Below are positions 53,501-62,183 of a stretch of 64,000 nt of DNA, piece after piece. The stretch's first letter is position 1. Each line of letters opens with the position of its first letter. This DNA is from Kribbella voronezhensis. Lineage in GTDB: Bacteria; Actinomycetota; Actinomycetes; Propionibacteriales; Kribbellaceae. The stretch is taken from assembly GCF_004365175.1 (NCBI RefSeq), contig NZ_SOCE01000002.1, positions 930,001 to 994,000 of the forward strand, given 5' to 3'. The position numbers were made by a program, and so were the translations under genes. The notes under the pieces were generated by a model, which was given only the letters and a program-made list of their open reading frames with translations, was not told the origin of the DNA and did not search any database.

Positions 53501-53986
53501 CGTCGGGACGCCGCACGGGCGGCGCGTCGATGGAGCGAACTGGTGCCCTCCGGTCTGCCGCTGGTCGGCAAACGCGACGCGCATACCGAGAACTGGCTCG
53601 TCACCGACTCTGGAGCGGTGGTGGCTGTCGACCTTGCCTCGCGAGCCTTTCTCCCGGTCGGCTTCGAGGTCGCGCAGCTCGTCGAAGACAGGCCACTGTT
53701 CGATTGCTCGGCAAAAGGGGAGGAAGCGAGGCTCGCACTCGCCCGGACCTATCTCGCCGAGCTTGCGCGCCAATTGCCCGATCTCGCGCGGTCCCTGCCG
53801 GACGTCGATTCACCGCAGTGGGCCGAGGCGTACGCATGCTTCGCTGCGCGGCGGGCGATCTATTTGCTTGCCAGGAAGCCGGACGGCGCCGGCCGCGGTA
53901 CTCTCGAGGCGACCAGGTCCCGTCACGCCAGGACCCTGCTCGAGTGGTCGATCCGCACAGTTCCCGAATTGGCGGTGCTCTCCTAG
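50558..53986 (+). CDS. Large helical-repeat protein with C-terminal kinase-fold domain
   Basis: 1142 residues. Residues 1 to about 830 are alpha-helical, TPR-like units (YLRRSALGRLSTDLVEAVTW, LSLTGEAYLRLGRRTGAVEV). The last 300 resemble an aminoglycoside-phosphotransferase or protein-kinase fold: a lysine strand in TLVAKPVANRAEAEQESERT, the catalytic segment KRDAHTENWLV near residue 1005 (Asp and Asn of D-x4-N) and the metal-site strand VVAVDLAS. The reaction and substrate are unknown. Its stop shares the CTAG palindrome with the stop of the convergent caspase-NACHT gene. A regulatory or effector role in the same island is inferred from position. Confidence 0.72.
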   Translation: MKARPLGGLSLKGLLSEIGLLVSDGDLLTLATLFGGADVLVSLEDPQRSADVAGIAWKAMLDAQRNRTNLPISAEVLGMLLVRTAFSDAEILGSSLEPGLRAVRLGWMGTWRELNLRLAGRLYAFLRTPGDLGDYVAYRACIRAALECWDIVEELDDTSDDDQRRRWRGMRAASQLFLARQTTDNEDLLRGAAHDFAMSEMYGDRTSQHCQLLSEVHLRLFEIGRDEADLAAASRPLDLARDAGLQTGGLVEARAGVHFVRGLRALTASRRISEPREGADAEHLADAPDAEFDPLDRNALLAGRSAFVASALLWTVSIGMPVEGRKDTVVAEIKRGQSLLRAAHASRLLGEPRMDLVVAAIRDLRPMGQPGSPISGPYWSRAQFEHARLLVGGGTKESYEEAALAVAIGLDAVDDDPDPDALLARRLKALEVEIDLRLLVIDEDVGAVRGALDAALRCGEDDVRVAITPMAYGARLLVSAEGDLSPDDTGLIRRVVDHLESTAERASGGHRSFAAGHAARLLMITDGAGAVSSVELAVLDRIHRLMRIVVEDDWQEQDLTGRLALAQAAFRKARLVAAIGDEDSRRAAIELFDETIEQFELVADRAGGWDLPPDDLPPGAESVDAALGIAESETGFVFDRRRISSMLGDSYLRRSALGRLSTDLVEAVTWLQRSADLGNETSEHLSLTGEAYLRLGRRTGAVEVLENAVSFKSRSRTAQGKDVVREAYSSAAAACYRLWELRGRHQDFAEAVRLAALAASTDPSWPWPLLQLAELAAASPRAAARLPALPPTDATTGIAAAPAIWAATRSGDVDVLRAEACRRFVNNREFMISALGGRRNWETYVLKDPHGLLSSTLVAKPVANRAEAEQESERTAAFRRYIQKTTAPSWVRTVQPLAVVHEPETKRWVIVSYRAAGVALSNLIEGADLGPDGPPAQICRAVERSVTLLAFIQGWRGSAPRGIDPFRYVVPQLERELGRLGRRDAARAARRWSELVPSGLPLVGKRDAHTENWLVTDSGAVVAVDLASRAFLPVGFEVAQLVEDRPLFDCSAKGEEARLALARTYLAELARQLPDLARSLPDVDSPQWAEAYACFAARRAIYLLARKPDGAGRGTLEATRSRHARTLLEWSIRTVPELAVLS

Positions 53987-56900
53987 CCGAGGTCTAGTAC
54001 TGCCAGCCCGTCGTGGCCGGCGACGGCGAGCCCGTGGTCGCCGGCCTGGGCGACGGCCCTGACGTGCAGTCCCGTTCGGAGGCGCTGCGGCGGAGTACCC
54101 GACCTGGGGTCCCATACATGGATGTCGCCGGTCCGGGCAGCGGCGACCAGCTTGATTCTCCCGTCCGATTCGAAGGTCGTCATGGCGGCGACCTGGGCTT
54201 CCAGGGCAAGAGGGTCACCAAAGGTCGCACTGGCTACTGGGTCCCACAGCCGGACGGTGCGGTCCGACGTCGCGAACGCCAGTACGGGTTGCGCTGCCGT
54301 TGTGAATCGGCCAGCCAGTAGGCAGGTCGCGGCGGGTACTCCGCTCATTGTCGTCGGTGCCCCATCGGCAACTGCCGGATTCCACAGCAGAGCCGGCGCC
54401 CTTCGTCCACTCGTCACCAGCCGGACGCCGTCGTCGCCGGGAAGTGACGTCATCGTGCCGATGGGATTGCCAGGCGCGCGGAGCGGACCTCTGACCGGGA
54501 TCAGAGTTTCGAGATCCACGAACTGCACGAGGTCGTCGAGACCCGCCGAGACCAGGACGGTCCTCCCGGCATCGCTGACATACGTCGTCAACGCGACTCC
54601 TCGAACGCGGACGACTCGGACCTGCTGGTCGACGTACTCCTCGACGGCCCCGGTCTGCTGATTCGTGCCCGTCACGACATGGACTCGGCCGCCGGGATCG
54701 GACCACGCCAGCGACGTGTGTGCGGATCGGATCTCGTTCTGGATCGAGAAACCGGGAGCGTTGTTGCCATTGGCATCTTTGAGCTCCACGCCGTTGTTCC
54801 GGTGGACGACGAGCCTGGGCGGACATGAACCGCGTACCTCGGCAAGGGTGCGAACCGACCGGTCCGCACGGTCATCCGCCGCGTCGGGTTCGGGTTCCCA
54901 GATCCGCAGGGTTGCATCCTCACCTCCGCTGACCACGAGCAGACGTCCCTTTGCCGGTGCGACGAGATCGACGGCCATCACTCTGCCGCGGTGGACGGTG
55001 AGGGAGGGTGCGATCTTGTTGCCGACCCCGTCCCAAAAACTCACGGTCCCGCTATTGTCTCCGGTGGCGAACCGCAGCGTGCCGTCTGGTGCGCCGGCCA
55101 CTGCGCGGACGCCGTACTCCTGATTGATCAGCTCGATCGGCTCTGCGTTGGGCGCGCCCCAGTGGACCACCCGTCCGTCATTGTCCGTGGTCAGCAGTTG
55201 AGCTGAACCGTCGAGGTCGTCGAGAACTGCACCGGCGCGGATGCCGCGTTGATGGCCGCGCACCGATCGCGTCGGCTGGTTCGTTGTAAGCGGGTCGTCC
55301 CACTGCCACAGAACGCCGTCGTTAGTGCCGATGGAGAGAGCGTGTTCTGGCCAGGCAACCAGGATCCGCACCGGACCGGCCATCCGAGACGACGTCAATA
55401 ACGCTCCTGTCTCGATATCGTGGATCCGGACTGCTCCGTCCTGATGCCCGGAGGCCAGCAACGGTCGCTCAGACGACCGGGCCACGACTGCCAGAGCCGT
55501 CACGGGCTTGTCGTGGCGTGCGAGCAAATGCACACCGGCGGCTTCTGTCCATCGGTGTAGTTCTCCCGCCTTGTCCCCCCAGAGCAGAAGCTGTTGCCCC
55601 CTGATCATCGTGGTCGTGATTGCCGTTACCGCAGTCCCTTTGCTGAGGAGCGGGTCACCAACCGGAGCCGCGGTGAGGGGATTCCAGAGGCGGACAGTGC
55701 CATCGGAGCTGCCACTGGCGACCAAATGGTGCCCGCTGTGCCCGATACAGGTAATGCAGGTGATCGGCTTGACGTGGCCGGTCAGGGTGACAAGTGTCTG
55801 CTGTTGCACGAGTTCTGCCCATCGTACGGACCACCTTCCACGCAGCGCGGGTAAGCTCGACGTGCGGTCGCGATGCCGAGCGAGTGCGAGCTGGATGATC
55901 CCCCGACGGTCACCGACTCCGGCAGTGTTCAGCAGATGCTGGGCCGAGACGATGGCTCGGATCAGCGGAGGCAGGTGGGTGATCGGGGAGCGGAGCGCAT
56001 CAGCCAACAGAGTCGGCGAGTCGAGGCGATCGAGTACGTCGTTGTTGACCGCCAACTCGTACCAGCCGTCGGGTCCTCCTGCGGAAGCGTGGCCGGACAG
56101 GTGGTAGACGAGGTACGGATTGGAGGTGCCTTCGGCGGACTGACGAAGCGAGCCGAGCAGGCCGCGGGTCAGAGCCGCATTGGCCCGCTCGACCACGGAA
56201 CTGTCGGACGCGAAGTACTCCTCGAAGGTTCTGTGTGCGAAGCGGTAGACCGTCTGCTGGTGTTCTCGGTGTACCGAGATGTAGGGAGCCGCGGCGTCGA
56301 GTAGCCGGTGGACGTCGGCGTCGTCGACTATGGCGTCGGCCGACAAGGCCGTGCCCATCACCGCCCAGATGCCGTCGCGGATCGGCAGACCCCGCCCGCG
56401 GCTCATCGCGAGTGCTCGAAGCAGAGGCTCCGCACTTCGGTGCGTGGCGCTGATGCGATCGAGCGCACGTGCGAAGAGCTGCCGGTGATCCAACCGGAGG
56501 AGCTCATCGATCGCATTCTCGGTCAGTGTGGCTGGGGCGCTACGGAGTTCGGCGATCAGCAGCCGGGCGAAGAGGAACTCTTGTCGCTCGAGCCCAATGG
56601 CGATCGCGGCGGACACGACTGTGGAGTTGTCGGCGGAGATCTGTCCGCTCGTCACGGTATCCGCCAGCCGTCGAGCCACGTACCTGGCGATGGCCTGAGG
56701 ATCGCGGCGTACCACGACCGTCGCGTCGAGCGAGGTCTCGAGGGCATCCAGGAGATCTCGTCCCTCGGAGGCGGACGACAGATCCGTCATCCAAGTGGAG
56801 GGTCGAGTTCCAATGATCAGCCGAATCCTGGACAACCGGGAGATGGGCAGGAGGAGGGTACGTGCCATTCCCAGTGGGTCGACGGCCTCGTCCAGAGCAT

Positions 56901-58074
56901 CCAGCAGAAGTGTCAGCGGAGCCCGCGTTTTAAGCCCAGACAGTAGCCACGCAATCCGATCGTCGAGTCGTGCGACTGGAGGTTCGAGGTCAAGCGAGTG
57001 CGCAATCCGGCTGACCAGGTCGTCGGATGTGAGGCCGGTCAGGTGCACGACAACATCGAAACAGTTGTCCGGGGGACGCTGATCTGCAGGTACGGCGAGC
57101 AGGAGGTCAGCTGTAGCCAGAAGATTCCTGGTGTTCGGCTGGCTGCGGATAGCCAGCTGACCAAGCAGGGCGGACTTGCCGGAACCTGGAGGTCCGGTGA
57201 CAGCCAGCAGACCGCTGTCGGTGTGCATCAGCCAATTGAGAACTGCGCGACTCTCGGCTGGGCGTTCCTGGTAATACCAGGCCTCGTCACCCAACTCACT
57301 GCCGCGCGCTTTGACGACGAAGTGCTGTCGTTCGTCGTCGGTCAGCTTCGCCAGGACTGCCTTCAGGCGCCCGAGGTTGTCGACCGTCGTACCGGCCAAC
57401 ACCGGTGCGCGGCGGACCAGGAAAGCGTCATGGATGGATTTTGGGACTATTTCGGAATCGGGCAGCATCCTCCGCAGCTCTCCGCAGAGGTCCCACAACG
57501 AGATCGATTGGTCCACTGCAAAGGTGTCCTCGAGGATCGCCTTGAGGGTCCTGCTCAGCCGACCCAGCGTCGCAGCGCCTGGCCCAGAGGTGCCGAGCAG
57601 GAGCAATCGTCGTGGACCGGCCGCCTGGTCCACGCGATAGTTGAGCTCCTGGATGAAGGTCGCCGACCCACAGGCGTCGACGACGAACAAGATCCACTGG
57701 TCGTCGTCAGACTCGTCCTCCTTGTCGATGATGTATTCGACGAGTTGCTGTGGTGTGAAACAACCCGCAAAAGAGCCGGCGGAGCTGCCGGCGTGAGCGA
57801 GCACGGACTGCTCCTCTGTTGTGAAGCCGTGGCCGATCCAGCAGACCACGCTCTGGGATCCTCCGGACCTGCTCCAGCCCTTCAGGCGGTCGTGAACGGC
57901 ATCCGAAGTCCGTTCACGCATCGGAGCTGCCCACGGAACGTCGACGGCGCCAAAATCGGCGAGCGCCTTGACGATTTTGCGGATCTCTTTGGTGACCGCG
58001 AGGCGTTCGAGACTCTTGTCGCGGTACTTTCCGATTCCGATCGACCAGACCTCCAGTGCGTTGCCGTCACTCAT
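53983..58074 (-). CDS. Caspase-like protease fused to NACHT NTPase and WD40 propeller
   Basis: 1363 residues in three parts. Residues 1-230 are a peptidase C14 domain with catalytic His82 (WIGHGF) and Cys135 (VVDACGSATF). Residues about 265-690 are a STAND/NACHT NTPase: Walker A TGPPGSGKSA (293-302), Walker B LTLLLDALDEA (387-397), arginine-sensor IIGTRPS, and the NACHT end motif RFAHRTFEEYFAS. From about residue 755 WD40 repeats follow (SGSSDGTVRLWNP, SGGEDATLRIWEP, ATSDRTVRLWDP), probably 12-14 blades. Such proteins sense a signal through the propeller and release a death protease. It is coupled to the lipase gene by a one-base overlap (TGATG). Confidence 0.92.
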   Translation of the reverse strand: MSDGNALEVWSIGIGKYRDKSLERLAVTKEIRKIVKALADFGAVDVPWAAPMRERTSDAVHDRLKGWSRSGGSQSVVCWIGHGFTTEEQSVLAHAGSSAGSFAGCFTPQQLVEYIIDKEDESDDDQWILFVVDACGSATFIQELNYRVDQAAGPRRLLLLGTSGPGAATLGRLSRTLKAILEDTFAVDQSISLWDLCGELRRMLPDSEIVPKSIHDAFLVRRAPVLAGTTVDNLGRLKAVLAKLTDDERQHFVVKARGSELGDEAWYYQERPAESRAVLNWLMHTDSGLLAVTGPPGSGKSALLGQLAIRSQPNTRNLLATADLLLAVPADQRPPDNCFDVVVHLTGLTSDDLVSRIAHSLDLEPPVARLDDRIAWLLSGLKTRAPLTLLLDALDEAVDPLGMARTLLLPISRLSRIRLIIGTRPSTWMTDLSSASEGRDLLDALETSLDATVVVRRDPQAIARYVARRLADTVTSGQISADNSTVVSAAIAIGLERQEFLFARLLIAELRSAPATLTENAIDELLRLDHRQLFARALDRISATHRSAEPLLRALAMSRGRGLPIRDGIWAVMGTALSADAIVDDADVHRLLDAAAPYISVHREHQQTVYRFAHRTFEEYFASDSSVVERANAALTRGLLGSLRQSAEGTSNPYLVYHLSGHASAGGPDGWYELAVNNDVLDRLDSPTLLADALRSPITHLPPLIRAIVSAQHLLNTAGVGDRRGIIQLALARHRDRTSSLPALRGRWSVRWAELVQQQTLVTLTGHVKPITCITCIGHSGHHLVASGSSDGTVRLWNPLTAAPVGDPLLSKGTAVTAITTTMIRGQQLLLWGDKAGELHRWTEAAGVHLLARHDKPVTALAVVARSSERPLLASGHQDGAVRIHDIETGALLTSSRMAGPVRILVAWPEHALSIGTNDGVLWQWDDPLTTNQPTRSVRGHQRGIRAGAVLDDLDGSAQLLTTDNDGRVVHWGAPNAEPIELINQEYGVRAVAGAPDGTLRFATGDNSGTVSFWDGVGNKIAPSLTVHRGRVMAVDLVAPAKGRLLVVSGGEDATLRIWEPEPDAADDRADRSVRTLAEVRGSCPPRLVVHRNNGVELKDANGNNAPGFSIQNEIRSAHTSLAWSDPGGRVHVVTGTNQQTGAVEEYVDQQVRVVRVRGVALTTYVSDAGRTVLVSAGLDDLVQFVDLETLIPVRGPLRAPGNPIGTMTSLPGDDGVRLVTSGRRAPALLWNPAVADGAPTTMSGVPAATCLLAGRFTTAAQPVLAFATSDRTVRLWDPVASATFGDPLALEAQVAAMTTFESDGRIKLVAAARTGDIHVWDPRSGTPPQRLRTGLHVRAVAQAGDHGLAVAGHDGLAVLDLG

Positions 58075-59486
58075 CAGGAGTCCTGCGGACCGATGGCGAG
58101 AACTAGCCGAGTCACCGGGGAGAATCCGCCGCCGGCCACACTCAGGCGGTAGAGGCCGGGGGACGGTAGGACCACACTGACAGCGTATCCGTCACCGACC
58201 CGTCGGAGCCGCTGGCGAACGATGACCTTACGGGCGTCGAGGTCGGTGATGCTGTACTTCGCGCGGCCGATCACGCCGGTGACGTCAACGATCCACGGGG
58301 TCCCAGGTACAGCGAAATCCGGCGCGCTGAGTCCGATGCCGTCACCGACGCCCAGTTTTGGTCCGAGGTCCGCTTCGATGTTGGTCACGATGTCACGGAC
58401 GAAGTCGATGGCTTCCGGGGAACGAGCCAGTTGGCCGTGCTGCTGGGCCAAGGGCATTGGGGCGCCGCTGTCAGGGCGGGCGGAGTCCCGCGGAACAGTT
58501 CCGTCGCCTTCTCCGTGCACCTTGTGCAGCAGCCCGTTCGCGCGCCGTGCCAACTCGCCATCCGGCTCCGGCACGAAGGTGTAGGGCTGGGCAGTAACGA
58601 CGCCGCTGTCGATGGTCAGCGCGCTGAGCGTCGGCTGGCGAACTCCTATCAGAGCACGGTGATTGACCAGTGGTCGCGCGGCATCACGAGTGGCGAAGGC
58701 GTCTGCGGCGAGCTGCGGCGAGCCGCCGATGGCGCCGACGTCCGCAGGGGTCAGCCGGCGGGCGTCGGCGCCATCGTCGACGCAGCGGTAGCTAGGCAGT
58801 AGGGCGTGAATTCCGGGCATCGTCGCCACGAGGCGGCGTAGTCTGCCGGCTGGGAGCGGAGCGCCAAGGCCCGAGTTGAGGAGTAAGGCAGCCTTCGCTG
58901 CGCCTCCGAAGGGGGTGCCCAGCGTCACGACCGCGCGCGTGACGTCTTCCAGGCCCGAGTCTTCGGGGATCGCCTGGCAGAGCAGACCGCCCATGGAATG
59001 GGCCACTAGAAGCAGTTGTGCGTCCTCGAATCCCGATCGCAGTCGCCATTTCTCCAGGTGGTCCGCTGCGGCCTTGGCCAGGAGGCGGGCGTTGAAGGCG
59101 ACCGGCAGGCGCCAGTCGTATCCGAAGCCGAGCACCGCATCCGGGTGGGAGACCACCTGACTGAGCGCCTTGCTGAGTTTCGTGTATGGCTCGATACCGG
59201 ACAGGATTGGCACGATGGCGGGGAACCGCAACAGATCGCCGGCCCGCACTCGTCCGATCTTGCCGGACAGTTCGTCGTCGGTGAGGGCAAGAGCCTCTAG
59301 GCCGTCTCCACGACCCCACGCGCGGACGTACCATGCCGACTTGCGCAGGCCCCACAACGTCTTGCCGGTTTCGGCGTCGAAGAGCTCACTGCCCATGATT
59401 CCGGGTACGACGACGATAGCGTCGCGGGTCACCTTTAGACCCGGCCGCAGGTTATCTGGCCACGGACGGTCTGCTGTATTCGACAT
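58074..59486 (-). CDS. LCAT/PGAP1-like lipase
   Basis: A 470-residue alpha/beta hydrolase: oxyanion loop VVVPGIMGSELFD (26-38), nucleophile elbow VAHSMGGLL (Ser164), and a candidate Asp in GEGDGTVPRDS. The C-terminal 100 residues (GTPWIVDVTGVIGRAKYSIT to SVVLPSPGLYRLSVAGGGFS) look like a beta-sandwich. The ATG at 59486 has GGGGGA five bases upstream. There is no signal peptide, so it is cytosolic. A lipase cotranscribed with a caspase-NACHT sensor could be a membrane-damaging effector or a substrate to be activated. Confidence 0.87.
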   Translation of the reverse strand: MSNTADRPWPDNLRPGLKVTRDAIVVVPGIMGSELFDAETGKTLWGLRKSAWYVRAWGRGDGLEALALTDDELSGKIGRVRAGDLLRFPAIVPILSGIEPYTKLSKALSQVVSHPDAVLGFGYDWRLPVAFNARLLAKAAADHLEKWRLRSGFEDAQLLLVAHSMGGLLCQAIPEDSGLEDVTRAVVTLGTPFGGAAKAALLLNSGLGAPLPAGRLRRLVATMPGIHALLPSYRCVDDGADARRLTPADVGAIGGSPQLAADAFATRDAARPLVNHRALIGVRQPTLSALTIDSGVVTAQPYTFVPEPDGELARRANGLLHKVHGEGDGTVPRDSARPDSGAPMPLAQQHGQLARSPEAIDFVRDIVTNIEADLGPKLGVGDGIGLSAPDFAVPGTPWIVDVTGVIGRAKYSITDLDARKVIVRQRLRRVGDGYAVSVVLPSPGLYRLSVAGGGFSPVTRLVLAIGPQDS

Positions 59487-60211
59487 CAAAGTCCCCCACA
59501 TCCATGCCTGTCGAACGGGATGATCGTTCAGGGAGAACAATACGAGCTTCAGCTCGTATCGCTTGGATCCCGGGGCGCCTGGGACACCACTCCAGCGAAG
59601 CGCAGGGTCAGATATGGATGTTTTGGGTGATGGTGGCGCAGGAGCATCTGAGCTCGTTCGTCGATTCTGACAAGCGTTTCATGGAATTTGCCGATATGCT
59701 GCGCCCGTATCCCGACGGATTTGATGAGGCGGCGCAACCCCGTCTGACCTGGGCCCAGCGCTACCGGACAATCCACGATGCCCTGGCTCCGCAAGACGTA
59801 CCACGTCGGTCTTCGCCTCCAGTCGATTGTTGGCGTCGGATTCTGTCAGCCAACTGTTCGGGGCTGAACGAGAAGAACGCCACGCTGCGTCCGCCAGGCT
59901 CCGGGCACCGAGCGGGCGCACTTCGGGCGGGATGACCGGTACCGGAAACTCGATGTACTCCGGTACCGCCGCGCTCGCGATGTACCCGTCCCAGCGGCGT
60001 ACACGGCAGTGGAGCCACCGACGTAGTGAGGTGATCGAGGGTGTTCCCTCGCAAACCGATGGTTGACTTGCCGGTCCGCCTTTCGCCGATCAAGTTGGAC
60101 GCGCATCCCGCCAGTTTGGCGAGATGGCGCAGACTCTCCTCGAGCGCGGCTCGCAGATCGAGGCGGCCGGACGACCTGCTTGGCTTCCTCCCGGCGCGGT
60201 GGGTCATGCGG
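59487..60211 (-). pseudogene. Probable remnant of an ATP-binding protein
   Basis: Minus-strand frames hold broken coding: ALEESLRHLAKLAGCASNLI leads into a P-loop-like GERRTGKSTI near 60075. Coding-like text then continues in two other frames (HYVGGSTAVY, and GYIASAAVPEYIEFPVPVIP with NSWLTESDANNRLEAKTDVV). No single frame is intact. A plus-strand frame near 59630 (RFMEFADMLRPYPDGFDEAA) is an alternative reading. The piece lies between the lipase and DUF3825 genes and appears decayed. Confidence 0.4.
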
Positions 60212-61402
60212 TTACGGCTGCAGCCAATCGCGGTCGGGCCGCGCAAGGAGCCTCGCATTCTTGATCGCCATATGCAGCGGTAGCACGGTCTCGCCGACAT
60301 ACTCATTTCCTACTCTCCGCACGACTAGGGCGAGTTGAGCCATGCCGGATGCGTCGATGCTGAGTGGCAGCAGAAGTTGGACTTCGCTTCGGTGGAACTG
60401 TGGCACCGCGGTCTTGTAGTTTCGAGCGACCCGTTGTTTGGCTGTCTCTACCGCGGCCATAGTCGCGGCCCGAGCGAGCGCTGGATTGTCTCGAAAACCC
60501 TCGGGATAGCGGTGGATGTTGTCCTCGACGAAGTGGTCCCAATCCAAGATCAGTGGTCGACGAACATCGTAGAAGAGGATCGCCGGATCCTCCCAGTACT
60601 GGGCGAGCCGAGGGCGTTCGTCGAATACGCCGGAGAGACGGTTGTCGCTCGCCTTCGTCCAGTCCACGAAATGCCAGTCATGAGCCGCATCTCGGGACTC
60701 GGCAAAGAAGCCATAGATCTCTTCTTGGTTCGTAGTCACAAGCCCTGTGTTGAACGCAGCTACCCGCGTGCTGTCCGCATCTGCGCCTTCCGGAATCTGT
60801 CCTTGCTCTTCAACCCGCGCGAAGGTGTAGCGGATGTAGCTCTCCAGGATTGGAAGGCGACCAGGAGTTGCATGCGAGTCCTCTGCCTCGAGCGTCCAGT
60901 CCTCGGGCTCGCAGATGTCGGCGAGGCGTTGGTACGCCTCCACCGGGACATACGCGAAGCGGTCCCACGGGTGTCGAGCGTCGAGCCGCTTGACAAAGAT
61001 CGCTTGGTCTCCGCGGTCGGTTGACTTGCGAAAGAATTCGACAGACTCGCCGACCAGCAGCTCCGCTTTGCCAGACGAGCCCAGGATGTTGCTGTAGTGA
61101 ACGAAGACCTCGTCGCCAGGGCCGCCATCCTTGATCATGCCGTACCCACGGGAGAAGTCGAACGACACGACTGTTCCACTCCGCCGCTGCGGTGGCCGTT
61201 GCACGGCGGTCACCTGAAGGCCCCGTTCGCCCTCGGCGAACTCTACAAGGACCGGTTCTCCGGAGACGAGCGTCCGGTACCCCTCCCCGGGAAGTGCGGT
61301 GCGGTGAACGTAGGCGTCACCTAGCCCGGGGATCTCGACGAAGCCGAAGTTCTTATGATCATCGAAGAACTTGACTGCTGCTGCCCGTCCCGTGGGCTTC
61401 AT
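60212..61402 (-). CDS. Double cold-shock-domain DUF3825 protein
   Basis: 396 residues. Two cold-shock OB folds come first: AAVKFFDDHKNFGFVEI with AYVHRTAL (about 8-70) and VVSFDFSRGYGMIKD with VFVHYSNIL (about 75-140); both keep RNP1- and RNP2-like aromatic residues for RNA or ssDNA binding. The rest is DUF3825 (ILESYIRYTFARVEEQGQIP, AAFNTGLVTTNQEEIYGFF, LILDWDHFVEDNIHRYPEGF). The family is often found with nucleic-acid or conflict proteins, and its activity is not known. The ATG at 61402 begins 25 codons after an upstream in-frame start that lacks homology. Confidence 0.87.
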   Translation of the reverse strand: MKPTGRAAAVKFFDDHKNFGFVEIPGLGDAYVHRTALPGEGYRTLVSGEPVLVEFAEGERGLQVTAVQRPPQRRSGTVVSFDFSRGYGMIKDGGPGDEVFVHYSNILGSSGKAELLVGESVEFFRKSTDRGDQAIFVKRLDARHPWDRFAYVPVEAYQRLADICEPEDWTLEAEDSHATPGRLPILESYIRYTFARVEEQGQIPEGADADSTRVAAFNTGLVTTNQEEIYGFFAESRDAAHDWHFVDWTKASDNRLSGVFDERPRLAQYWEDPAILFYDVRRPLILDWDHFVEDNIHRYPEGFRDNPALARAATMAAVETAKQRVARNYKTAVPQFHRSEVQLLLPLSIDASGMAQLALVVRRVGNEYVGETVLPLHMAIKNARLLARPDRDWLQP

Positions 61403-62183
61403 GGCGCCTCCCGCAGTGTGATGGGCCTTTGGTTCGCATGCTAGCGGTGGGATCGGACGACTACGAGAAGATGGCAACGTGCAGTTCCTGGACGCAGTTG
61501 TTCTGGCAAGTCTGCCGTGCCGCTGACACCCACCCTGTGTCAGGTAGCTCTGGTAACTGGTGTTGCCGGGTGGGGAGGGTCAGTTGCTGCTCGGTGCAGA
61601 CCTCCGATGGACCAAGTCGGTGGCCTCTTGAGAGCAGGATGACTGTCTTGAAACTCTCTCGGCGTGTGGCGGAGTTGCGGGATCGCGGTGTGGCTGCATT
61701 GGTCGATCTGCGCGCTGGCCTTCATATAGACCTAGACGCCCACTCGCCGTCGCCTTAGCAACAGTCAGTGGTGGTCGATGTCGATCTGATCAACCTGTTC
61801 TTCGGCTATGACACCGACGAGGACGAGTCACCTCGATAGCAGGTCCCGAACGGATATCGGGATTCTTTAGTCGAGTAGGTCCTGCCCCATGCTGCTGCCG
61901 TGGTCCCGAACAACGACTTCGATGATGCCCGCGCACGGCCGCAGCAGTTCTGGAGGGCAACTCGGTTAGGAATCGTTGCCTGCTGGGTACTGGAAGGGAG
62001 CACTTCAACGGCGCACGAAGGCTCAGAGTTGATGGGTCCGGTAGGCGAGGCTCTATGGAGACTGAAACGGCGCCGAGTTTGCGGAGTGTCTGCAGGGTGA
62101 GCGACTGACGAACTCCTTGACGTCGTCGAGTCGAAGCAGATGAGCCTGCTGGGTGTCGGCCTGGTGGTCATCGAACTCTGGTT
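61403..62183. other. Gene-poor stretch with small broken frames
   Basis: About 780 bp. A frame from ATG 61639 reads VAALVDLRAGLHIDLDAHSP, hits TAG at 61756, and continues in the same frame with VVVDVDLINLFFGYDTDEDE to a second stop at 61839. That suggests a small gene with a nonsense mutation. The remainder to 62183 has only short frames, perhaps the decayed 5' end of the following TPR-CHAT gene. Confidence 0.4.
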
